Shown one piece after another: positions 1 to 6,834 of a stretch of DNA of 16,987 bases (position 1 is its first letter; the number at the start of each line of letters is the position of its first letter). Source of the stretch: an uncultured Clostridia bacterium. GTDB lineage: Bacteria > Bacillota > Clostridia > Lachnospirales > CAG-274. The stretch covers positions 1 to 16,987 of the forward strand of contig CAJTVH010000057.1 in NCBI GenBank assembly GCA_910579745.1, given 5' to 3'. The translations under genes and the position numbers were made by a program. The notes beneath the pieces were generated by a model. It was not told where the DNA came from and did not search any database. It saw only the letters and a list, made by a program, of their open reading frames with translations.

Positions 1-413
1 TTGGGGGAAGCGCTAACTCAAAATTATTTTTAAAATTAAGGGAAGAAAATGGACTTTGTTATTATATTAATTCTTTTGTATACAGGTTTAAATCTATTAT
101 ATCTGTTCAGGCGGGAATAAAAGAAGAAGATTATGAGAAATCTGTCTCAATGATTAGAAAATGCATTGAAGATGTTCAAGATGGAAACTTTGAGAAAAAA
201 AATTTTGACAGTGCCATTTTAGGACTTATTAAAAGCTATGAGAGTATTGTCGATTATCCTCAAGGACTTATGGATTTTAATCTTACCCAAAATATGCTTT
301 GTGTTAAAGATGATTTGAAAACCGTTTCTCAAAAGTTAAAGAATGTTTCTATGAAAGATGTTTCTAATATTATGAAAATGGTGTATGTTGATACAATTTA
401 CTTCTTATGTTAA
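1..413 (+). CDS. ymfF: M16 peptidase family protein, YmfF type (5' end outside the window)
   Basis: An open frame enters from the left edge (first full codon at 3) and ends in TAA at 411-413, leaving about 136 residues. Internal ATGs such as the one at 150 are not the start, because the upstream codons already read as a good M16 C-terminal lobe: GGSANSKLFLKLREENGLCY, followed by a strand-rich stretch and helices. This Gly-Gly-x-x-x-S-x-L-F-x-x-LREExxLxYY pattern is typical of the second, non-catalytic half of M16 proteins. The next gene is a YmfH-type M16 protease, and in Firmicutes YmfF and YmfH are encoded side by side. In Bacillus subtilis the pair is linked to 5-aminopentanol modification of elongation factor P. 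The family call is firm. The YmfF assignment rests on the pairing and partial similarity, since the N-terminal half cannot be seen. Confidence 0.82.
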   Translation, partial: GGSANSKLFLKLREENGLCYYINSFVYRFKSIISVQAGIKEEDYEKSVSMIRKCIEDVQDGNFEKKNFDSAILGLIKSYESIVDYPQGLMDFNLTQNMLCVKDDLKTVSQKLKNVSMKDVSNIMKMVYVDTIYFLC

Positions 414-567
414 AAAAGTAATGATATTAAAACGCTGTTTAATTTGTCTATCAAAATGAAATAGGATAAAAAACTATTTTTTACAGTTGAATTTGATTAT
501 TTTTAAGCTTATTAAATTATTATATAAGAATATAAAAAACAGTGTTTTTAAAAAAGGAGAGTTTTTT

Positions 568-1830
568 ATGGAAAAAGAGTTTTATATTGATCTTGCTGAT
601 GAAAAATTTTATGAGAATACTTTTGAAAACGGATTAAAATGCTTTGTTTTTCCTAAAAAAAATTTTTTTGAAAAACAAGTAACTTTTGCTGTTAATTACG
701 GTTCCGTAGACAATATTTTTTACGAAGATAATAAAATTAAAGAGGAACCAAGAGGAATCGCTCATTTTATTGAACATAAGCTTTTTGAACAGGAGGATTA
801 TAATGTTTTTGAGGAGTTTTCCAAAAATGGGGCAACCTCTAACGCGTTTACAAATTTTAATACTACCGCTTATTATTTTAACTGTACGGAGAACTTTAAG
901 AAAAACTGCGGTATACTTTTTGATTTTGTCAGTAAACCATTGTTTACAGAAGAAAATGTAAAAAAAGAAAAGGATATTATTTCTCAGGAAATAAAAATGT
1001 ATGATGACGACCCGGATTGGAAAATTTATTTTAATATGCTTAAAAATATGTATTTTGAACATAATATTAAAAATGATATTGCGGGTACGGTAGATTCAAT
1101 AAAAAATATAACTCATAAAGCGCTTTATGAGAATTATAATAATTTTTATAATTATGAGAATTCGGTTATTGTTTGTGCTGGGGATTTTGACAGAAAAGAG
1201 CTTTACAGTTCTATTCTTGAAAATTTAAAACTTAACGAAAAAGATAATAACGTCAAAAAAATATTATTCAATGAAAAAGATGAAATAGCGAATGGATTTA
1301 TAGCAGAAAAAATGAATATTGAACGAACTATGTTTAATTTTGGAATAAAAGATGTTTTTAAAAAGTTTTCTATATCCGATAGAATATTGTCTGTTAAAAT
1401 TCTCTTAGATATTATTTGTGGCGAAAGTTCTGAGTTATATGAAAGATTATATGAAAAAAGACTTATTGACAAATCTTTCTCTTATGCTTATACTTGTGGA
1501 AGGGACTATGGATTCGCGATAATTTCTGGATTTTCGGAGAGTTCAGAAATTGTCGGGGAGTTTTTGCTTGACGAGGTTGTTAAGTTGAAAAAATCCGGAA
1601 TTGATAAAAAATTATTTGAGTTGATTAAAAATAAACATATTGGCAGGTTTATACAAGGATTTAATTCCATAGATGGAATTGTTTCAGCCCAGGTTGATTT
1701 TTTTACAAAAAATATTACTCTTTTTGATTATTGTGAGAGTTTAAAAAATGTCAGCATTGATGATGTTGAAAAAACGCTTTATGAGTTATTCTGTGAAAAT
1801 AATATTGTATTAAGCCTTATTGAGCATTAG
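568..1830 (+). CDS. ymfH: M16 family zinc metallopeptidase, YmfH type
   Basis: This is a 420-residue protein. The open frame extends upstream to 487, but the start is placed at ATG 568 because AAAAGGAG lies just before it (about 552-559) and the upstream codons are low-complexity. The inverted zinc motif HxxEH reads HFIEH at residues 66-70 inside GIAHFIEHKLFE, and the downstream zinc-ligand Glu is probably E141 in SQEIKMYDDDPDW. Both match active M16 peptidases of the YmfH group, and the length fits. The upstream M16 gene ends 154 bp earlier and probably supplies the partner subunit. In B. subtilis the YmfF/YmfH pair is needed for 5-aminopentanol modification of elongation factor P, whose substrate and mechanism are not visible here. 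The product has no signal peptide and is expected to be cytosolic. Confidence 0.88.
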   Translation: MEKEFYIDLADEKFYENTFENGLKCFVFPKKNFFEKQVTFAVNYGSVDNIFYEDNKIKEEPRGIAHFIEHKLFEQEDYNVFEEFSKNGATSNAFTNFNTTAYYFNCTENFKKNCGILFDFVSKPLFTEENVKKEKDIISQEIKMYDDDPDWKIYFNMLKNMYFEHNIKNDIAGTVDSIKNITHKALYENYNNFYNYENSVIVCAGDFDRKELYSSILENLKLNEKDNNVKKILFNEKDEIANGFIAEKMNIERTMFNFGIKDVFKKFSISDRILSVKILLDIICGESSELYERLYEKRLIDKSFSYAYTCGRDYGFAIISGFSESSEIVGEFLLDEVVKLKKSGIDKKLFELIKNKHIGRFIQGFNSIDGIVSAQVDFFTKNITLFDYCESLKNVSIDDVEKTLYELFCENNIVLSLIEH

Positions 1831-1896
1831 AGGTATCTTGAAATTATACGAATTATAGTAAAATATGCCTTGTTTTTTATTGTATGCCATAAAAAC

Positions 1897-2031
1897 TTAC
1901 AGCGTATTTAAAGATTAAAACACACATGAAAAATAAAGTAAATTTGAAATGTTACTGTTAAGCATATAATTTTTTTTTAAGCGGTGATAAGTTTTTTGTT
2001 TTATATGTTTCAAGTGATTGATACGCTGTAA
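1897..2031. repeat. inverted repeat bracketing the ymfH-lgt intergenic region
   Basis: Eleven-base arms TTACAGCGTAT (1897-1907) and ATACGCTGTAA (2021-2031) are perfect reverse complements enclosing about 113 bp of AT-rich, non-coding DNA. The left end, GCGTATTTAAAGATTAAAA, loosely resembles the left end of the larger repeat at 10320 (GCGTATCTGAAAATTAAAA), so it could be a decayed relative. The arms are too far apart for a simple terminator. It may be a small mobile-element relic or coincidence in AT-rich sequence. Confidence 0.4.
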
Positions 2032-2096
2032 ATTTATTTTGGCAAGTTAGTGGTCTCTTTTTTTAACTTTTATTTGATATGGTTTTGGAGGTAGTT

Positions 2097-3005
2097 ATGG
2101 AAAATATAGCACAAGCTCCTGATATATGGTTTCCTAATATTGGGATAAGTTTTGAAAACGTAAATAAAGTCGCGATAAGTAATTTTTTAGGAGTGGGGCT
2201 TGATATTTATTGGTATGGTATTATTATTGCTTTGGGAATTTTGGCGGGACTTTCTATCGCACGGTATGAGGCTGGCAGAACAGGGCAAAAAAAGGAAATT
2301 TATACGGATTATCTTTTATGGACAGTTGTTTTTTCTGTAATTGGCGCAAGGCTTTATTACGTTATTTTTAGGTGGGATAGCTTTAAAGATAATTTATGGA
2401 ATATATTCGCCATAAGAAACGGTGGTCTCGCTATTTATGGCGGAATTATAGCGGCTATTATTGTTTCAGTGATTTACACAAAAGTAAAAAAAATAAGTTT
2501 GTTTAAATTCCTTGATACCGCTGTTTTTGGTCTTATTATAGGACAGATTATCGGTAGGTGGGGAAATTTTATAAACAGAGAGGCTTTCGGAGGATATACT
2601 GATTCTTTTTTCGCGATGAGATATAAGGTTGAGCAAATAAAAGAAACTTCTGAGGAAGTTTTAAATAATTTAAAGGAATTTAAGGTCGAGGGAACGGAAG
2701 AAATTGCAAAATATATTCAAGTACATCCTACTTTTTTTTATGAGTCAATGTGGAATCTCGGTCTTTTTATTATTATGAGTCTATACAAAAGACATAAAAA
2801 ATTTGACGGGGAAATGGTTTCCATGTATTTTGTTGGCTATGGCATAGGCCGATTTTGGATTGAGGGGCTCAGGACAGATCAGCTTATAATAGGTGATACG
2901 GGTATAGCTGTTTCACAAGCGCTTTCTCTTGTCTTGGCGTTATTTTTTTTGTTTTTTATTATATATAACAGACGCAAAAGAAGAGGGCATATGTTTTTGC
3001 GATAA
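2097..3005 (+). CDS. lgt: prolipoprotein diacylglyceryl transferase
   Basis: Lgt transfers diacylglycerol from phosphatidylglycerol to the lipobox cysteine of prelipoproteins at the outer face of the membrane, the first step of lipoprotein maturation. The start is ATG 2097, with GGAGG at 2087-2091. The ATG at 2079 would place that site inside the gene. The 302-residue product has about seven hydrophobic spans and the Lgt signature GRWGNFINREAFGG (residues 153-166). It also has IRNGGLAIYGG (106-116), HPTFFYESMWN (210-220) and GRFWIEGLRTDQL (251-263), all conserved catalytic or lipid-contact regions. A Tyr (Y114) replaces the His found after LAI in E. coli, as in many Clostridia. Length is normal for Gram-positive Lgt. 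It sits alone between two AT-rich gaps and no clear terminator follows. Confidence 0.97.
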   Translation: MENIAQAPDIWFPNIGISFENVNKVAISNFLGVGLDIYWYGIIIALGILAGLSIARYEAGRTGQKKEIYTDYLLWTVVFSVIGARLYYVIFRWDSFKDNLWNIFAIRNGGLAIYGGIIAAIIVSVIYTKVKKISLFKFLDTAVFGLIIGQIIGRWGNFINREAFGGYTDSFFAMRYKVEQIKETSEEVLNNLKEFKVEGTEEIAKYIQVHPTFFYESMWNLGLFIIMSLYKRHKKFDGEMVSMYFVGYGIGRFWIEGLRTDQLIIGDTGIAVSQALSLVLALFFLFFIIYNRRKRRGHMFLR

Positions 3006-3062
3006 TTTTATTATGAATCAGCTTTTTTAACAAGAAAATTTATAAAAATAAAATAGCTACTG

Positions 3063-3228
3063 TATATCTGAAAACTAAAATATATACAAGAAATCATAGA
3101 AAATAAAAGAAATTTGAAACTTGTTTATTTTTCATATTTTTATGTTTTCTTAACACTAAAAAATATTTAAATTTTATGAGAGAGTTACTTGTACAATTTT
3201 AATAATTATTACATAGTTTTCGGATAAG
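3063..3228. repeat. degenerate copy of the palindromic intergenic repeat
   Basis: The left end TATCTGAAAACTA (3065-3077) and right end TAGTTTTCGGATA (3214-3226) are inverted with 12 of 13 positions complementary. They correspond to the terminal arms of the intact copy at 3376-3538. The sequence after the left end keeps the family pattern (AAAATATATACAAGAAATCA in place of AAAATATATGCAAAAAATTA), but the centre has diverged. It looks like an older insertion of the same element lying upstream of the intact one. Confidence 0.55.
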
Positions 3229-3375
3229 ATATATATTTATAAAAGTTTATTGAGTTTGTTTTTTATAATTATTTGGATATTTGTGATTATATATTTTATA
3301 ATTGTTTCAAATATGACTCAAATTGTATCCGAAAATTAAAATGTTTATTAAATAATAGAATAAAATTGAGATATG

Positions 3376-3538
3376 TTAGAGAGTATCTGAAAATTAAAAT
3401 ATATGCAAAAAATTATAAAAAATAAAACGAAACAGAAAGGCTTTTCTGTTTAATTGAACCGTTTTCGCTTATTTTTTAATAATTTTTTGCATATTTCGGG
3501 TATATAACTGATAGCTTATGATAATTTTCAGATATGCC
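3376..3538. repeat. palindromic MITE-like intergenic repeat, copy 1
   Basis: The element is about 160 bp with perfect 13-bp terminal inverted repeats: TATCTGAAAATTA at 3384-3396 and TAATTTTCAGATA at 3522-3534. A nested inner pair, ATATGCAAAAAATTAT (3401-3416) and its complement ending at 3494, plus a central ACAGAAA/TTTCTGT hairpin, make nearly the whole unit self-complementary. A second copy at 10315-10476 differs at roughly 15 positions by eye. It encodes no protein. The structure fits a miniature inverted-repeat element or a REP-like sequence. No transposase or clear target duplication is visible. Confidence 0.8.
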
Positions 3539-3678
3539 CTGGTTTATTTGTACGAGTTTTTACTGTGTAAAGCTTGGTATAAATTTAATAATCTGTATTG
3601 AAATTATATAATTTAAAAATTATATAATTATATTCATAACATAATTAAATATATCATAAAAAATTAATATTTATAGTG

Positions 3679-3707
3679 TGGACAAATAACATAATTTGTA
3701 ATATAAT
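3679..3707 (+). promoter_or_regulatory. predicted sigma-A promoter for mreB
   Basis: TGGACA at 3679-3684 and a perfect TATAAT at 3702-3707 are separated by 17 bp, the optimal spacing for the housekeeping sigma factor. Transcription would begin near 3714, giving an mreB leader of about 320 nt. Chance matches are common in such AT-rich DNA, so this is a prediction only. A weaker TTGTCT/TAATAT pair lies nearer the gene at 3903-3932. Confidence 0.5.
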
Positions 3708-4033
3708 TAAACTTATAGTAAATTGTCGTTTTTTATCATTTGTATAGGCTAAATTATTGAGATATGTTCTAAAATTATATTTTTATGACAACAGAACTAT
3801 TATTTTTATAATCTATAAAACGGATGATTAAAAATGTTTTTTACTATTACGTTTTGTTTGATTTTTTTAATATGACATGAAGATTTCTATAAAAATTGGA
3901 ATTTGTCTAACAATAAAATTCGTTCTTAATATATCGATTTTAGGGTTATTAAATAAATTCAGTTAAAAGAATTATAAAAAAAGATGTATTTTAAAATATA
4001 GATTATTTCATTGTTTCGGAGGTAGAAGTATAT

Positions 4034-5062
4034 ATGTTTACTAAAGATATTGGTATTGATTTAGGTACAGCGAATACTCTTGTATTTGCTAAAAATAAAG
4101 GTATTATTGTTAATGAGCCTTCAGTTGTCGCGATAAACTCGGTTACTCATGAGGTTCTCGCTGTTGGAAATGAAGCGAAAGAAATGATTGGAAGAACACC
4201 CGCTTCGATAATCGCTACAAGACCTATGCAGGAGGGCGTTATAGCGGATTTTGAGGTTACGCAGGCTATGCTTAAATATTTTGTAAATAAAGCTATTCCG
4301 AGAGGTTTATCTTCTCCAAGAATAGTTATTTGTATACCTTCAGGGGTTACAGAGGTTGAAAAAAGAGCCGTAATTGAGGCGGCTGTAGCGGCAGGCGCTA
4401 AAGAAAAAAATACTTATCTTATAGAGGAGCCAATGGCGGCGGCTATAGGAGCCGGTCTTCCGGTTGAGGAGCCTGTTGGCAGCATGGTTGTGGATATTGG
4501 CGGGGGTACCAGCGAGGTCGCTGTTATTTCACTTGGAGGAATAGTAACAAGTATTTCTGTAAAGACCGCGGGTGATAAATTTGATTCTTGTATCGTAAAC
4601 TATATTAAGAAACAATACAATCTTGCTATAGGTGAAAGAAGCGCTGAGGATATTAAGATTTCAATAGGATGCGCTTATCTTGAGTCTGAGGAAGGGAAAA
4701 CTATGGAGATAAGGGGGCGAGATTTGGTTTTAGGACTTCCTAAAACAATTACAATTTCCTCAAAGGAGATTTTGGAGGCTTTAAGCGAACCTGTGAATGT
4801 TGTTGTGGACGCTATTAAATCAACTCTTGAAAAGACTCCGCCCGAGCTTTCCTCAGATATTATGGAATCGGGAATCGTTCTTACGGGAGGAGGGGCGCTT
4901 CTTAAAGGGCTTGACAAGCTTATCTCAAAAGAAACCCTTATGCCAGTTAAGATTTCTCCTGAACCGTTGAATTGCGTTGCTCTTGGCACAGGTCTTGTTC
5001 TTGAGCACATTAGTACTTTAAGGTCGGTTCTTATTTCTTCACAAAAATTGAAAATGAAATAA
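4034..5062 (+). CDS. mreB: rod shape-determining protein MreB
   Basis: MreB is a bacterial actin that polymerises on the inner membrane face and guides the RodA/PBP2 elongation machinery to set cell width. The ATG at 4034 is preceded by GGAGG (4018-4022). The 342-residue length is typical. Actin-fold nucleotide motifs are present: phosphate-1 DIGIDLGTANT (residues 5-15), phosphate-2 DIGGGTSEVAVISLGG (154-169) and the adenosine motif SGIVLTGGGALLKGL near 279-293. LIEEPMAAAIGAGL supplies the conserved catalytic-region Glu. It is followed by mreC and mreD. The 183-bp gap to mreC may carry a second promoter. Confidence 0.98.
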   Translation: MFTKDIGIDLGTANTLVFAKNKGIIVNEPSVVAINSVTHEVLAVGNEAKEMIGRTPASIIATRPMQEGVIADFEVTQAMLKYFVNKAIPRGLSSPRIVICIPSGVTEVEKRAVIEAAVAAGAKEKNTYLIEEPMAAAIGAGLPVEEPVGSMVVDIGGGTSEVAVISLGGIVTSISVKTAGDKFDSCIVNYIKKQYNLAIGERSAEDIKISIGCAYLESEEGKTMEIRGRDLVLGLPKTITISSKEILEALSEPVNVVVDAIKSTLEKTPPELSSDIMESGIVLTGGGALLKGLDKLISKETLMPVKISPEPLNCVALGTGLVLEHISTLRSVLISSQKLKMK

Positions 5063-5163
5063 ATTTGTAATTACAATATTTTAAGAGATGTAAATTAAAG
5101 ATTATAGTTATAAGGGAAAAATGTGATTACCATTTAAAAAAAGTCTATTATTTATACTGTTTT

Positions 5164-5192
5164 TTGACAAACGATATATAATTTTTTAAATA
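5164..5192 (+). promoter_or_regulatory. possible promoter upstream of mreC
   Basis: A perfect -35 hexamer TTGACA (5164-5169) lies 17 bp before a weak -10 sequence TAAATA (5187-5192), in the gap between mreB and mreC. The -35 match is convincing and the -10 is not. It may give mreC some transcription independent of mreB. Confidence 0.33.
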
Positions 5193-5245
5193 CGTTATAG
5201 GGTTTTTACAAAATAATTAAAATTGATAATAAGGAGAGTTCCGTT

Positions 5246-6079
5246 TTGAACTTTTTAAAAAATCATAAAAAATTTGTTATAGCTCTTGTTTCAGTGTTAT
5301 GTTTATTTATGATTTCATTTTCATTAAATAGAGCCAAGCCTACTTTTTTTGAAAGCGGTATAGGGTATGTTTTAGCCCCGATTCAGAGCTTTAATACATC
5401 TGTTACGGACTGGATTTCAAGTAAATTTAACGCCCTTACAAACATAAATGAAATTGAGAATGAAAATGAGAAACTGAAAGAAGAAGTATACGCGCTACAG
5501 ACAGAGGTAAATCGTCTTAAACTTATTGAGGATGAAAATAAAAAACTTTCGGAAATGTTAAAGATAGATCAAAAATACTCTGATTACCCAAAGGTTGGAG
5601 CAAGGATTATAGCTAAAGACACGAGTAATTGGTATGATGTTTTTCTTATTGATAAGGGAGCTAACGACGGTATTAAAAAAAATATGGTTGTTATAGCCTC
5701 AGGCGGGCTTGTTGGAAAGATTTCAGAAACGGGTCTTAATTATTCAAAGGTTGTTTCTATTGTCGATGATACCGATTCGGTTGGAGCGAAAAGTCTTAGA
5801 ACAGATGATATAGGGTTTGTTAGGGGCGATTTTGAAAACAAGGGTATGTGTAAAATGGAATATGTAGACAGTGACGCTGAGATTATGAATGGCGATGAGA
5901 TTGTTACGTCACATTTAAGTGATATTTATCCGCCCGGAATTACAATAGGATATGTAAAAGATGTTCAAACAGATGAAAATACCCTTACAAAATGGGCTTT
6001 AATTTCGCCGACTGTCGATTTTAAACATCTTGAAAATGTTCTTATTATCACCCAAAGTTTTAAAAAGAATTTAAATTAG
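5246..6079 (+). CDS. mreC: rod shape-determining protein MreC
   Basis: MreC is a bitopic membrane protein that bridges MreB and MreD to PBP2 and activates the elongasome. The start is TTG 5246, placed by AAGGAGAG at 5231-5238. No ATG gives a complete N-terminus. The 277-residue product has a short basic cytoplasmic tail and one membrane segment at about residues 10-27. An extracellular coiled coil at 67-106 is rich in Glu, Asn and Lys with heptad Leu. It is followed by the beta-rich MreC domain, in which GARIIAKDTSNWYDVFLIDKG, DGIKKNMVVI and the terminal HLENVLII are recognisable. Size and domain order are standard for Firmicutes MreC. Confidence 0.96.
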   Translation: MNFLKNHKKFVIALVSVLCLFMISFSLNRAKPTFFESGIGYVLAPIQSFNTSVTDWISSKFNALTNINEIENENEKLKEEVYALQTEVNRLKLIEDENKKLSEMLKIDQKYSDYPKVGARIIAKDTSNWYDVFLIDKGANDGIKKNMVVIASGGLVGKISETGLNYSKVVSIVDDTDSVGAKSLRTDDIGFVRGDFENKGMCKMEYVDSDAEIMNGDEIVTSHLSDIYPPGITIGYVKDVQTDENTLTKWALISPTVDFKHLENVLIITQSFKKNLN

Positions 6080-6226
6080 GGAATATAGAAAAATTTTAAA
6101 TTATTACTCTTAAACTTATATATTTTTTCACAAAGCCGATTTCAATATTTATAGGACGAGAATATTTAAGAAAGTTATAAAAAATAAGTATATTTCAATT
6201 TATGTTTATTTTTTTACAATTTTTTA

Positions 6227-6257
6227 TTGATATTAAAGTTTATATGTGTTATATAAT
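6227..6257 (+). promoter_or_regulatory. possible promoter upstream of mreD
   Basis: TTGATA (6227-6232) and a perfect TATAAT (6252-6257) are 19 bp apart, longer than optimal. An overlapping TTATAT at 6249-6254 would give 16 bp. It lies in the 216-bp gap between mreC and mreD and could start an mreD-PBP2-minC transcript. Confidence 0.33.
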
Positions 6258-6295
6258 TTTGATTTATGACAAATAAACTTTGAGGAGGTAAAAAG

Positions 6296-6808
6296 GTGAG
6301 ATTCTTTGTTACCGCGGTTATAATTGTTTTGAATTTTATAATTCAATCTACTTTTTTGCATGGTATTGAGATAATTAATATAGTTCCCAATACAGCGATA
6401 ATAGTAATTGTTTCTTTCGCTTTTATGAGAGGAGAGTATGAGGGGGCCGCTATCGGTTTTACGGTGGGAATTTTACAGGATATGTTCTTTTGCCGATATG
6501 TTGGAATGAATGCTTTTCTAGGTATGATGACAGGATATTTATGCGGAAAATTTTGCGCTGATTTTTTTACTGAAAACTTTCTTATACCTCTTTTGATGAC
6601 TTCAGCGAGTACATTTTTATATGGATTTGTTTTTTATGTTTTTAATGTTTTAATTTTAGGGTATACCGATTTATTTTATTTTTTAAGTAATATTATTATT
6701 CCCGAAACAGCCTATACAGCGTTGTTTTCAGTCTTTATGTATAAACTCTTTTACATAGTAAATGAAAAACTTGAAAAGAGAGAGAGTTTGAAAAGAAAAC
6801 TTTTTTGA
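6296..6808 (+). CDS. mreD: rod shape-determining protein MreD
   Basis: MreD is a small polytopic membrane protein of the elongasome. The start is GTG 6296, preceded by GAGGAGG (6282-6288). The 170-residue product is almost entirely hydrophobic, with about five membrane segments. It carries the MreD-like IVPNTAIIVIVSFAFMRGEYEGAAIGFTVG-type pattern at 29-58 (loop around MRGEYEGA) and GILQDMFFCRYVGMNAFLGM at about 58-77. It ends in a basic tail. Sequence conservation in this family is low, so position between mreC and PBP2 supports the call. The stop lies 26 bp before the ATG of the next gene. Confidence 0.93.
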   Translation: MRFFVTAVIIVLNFIIQSTFLHGIEIINIVPNTAIIVIVSFAFMRGEYEGAAIGFTVGILQDMFFCRYVGMNAFLGMMTGYLCGKFCADFFTENFLIPLLMTSASTFLYGFVFYVFNVLILGYTDLFYFLSNIIIPETAYTALFSVFMYKLFYIVNEKLEKRESLKRKLF

Positions 6809-6834
6809 TGATTAATTTTATCAGGAGGAAATAT

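Larger units (their letters stand above)
3006..4033. other. 1 kb AT-rich intergenic region between lgt and mreB, repeat-bearing
   Basis: No open frame with a plausible ribosome binding site or protein-like composition is present on either strand. The first half (about 3063-3538) holds one well-preserved palindromic repeat, one degenerate copy, and an orphan repeat end TATCCGAAAATTA at 3326-3338. The second half carries a promoter-like pair at 3679-3707, followed by about 320 bases of very AT-rich leader before mreB. No riboswitch or small RNA class is recognised in that leader. Confidence 0.75.

Noticed and set aside
634..1062. 142-codon minus-strand frame inside the ymfH gene
   Set aside because: It is an antisense shadow of a clear M16 protease gene. 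It is very rich in Phe, Ile and Lys, as expected from AT-rich codons read backwards.
2079..2096. Earlier lgt start at ATG 2079
   Set aside because: The ribosome binding site GGAGG lies between this ATG and the one at 2097, so the later start is used.
3063..3538. CRISPR array
   Set aside because: The repeat units are long, palindromic, differently spaced and only two or three in number. There are no regular spacers and no cas genes.
4675..5010. 111-codon minus-strand frame inside mreB
   Set aside because: It is an antisense shadow of a fully conserved gene, with no start signal.
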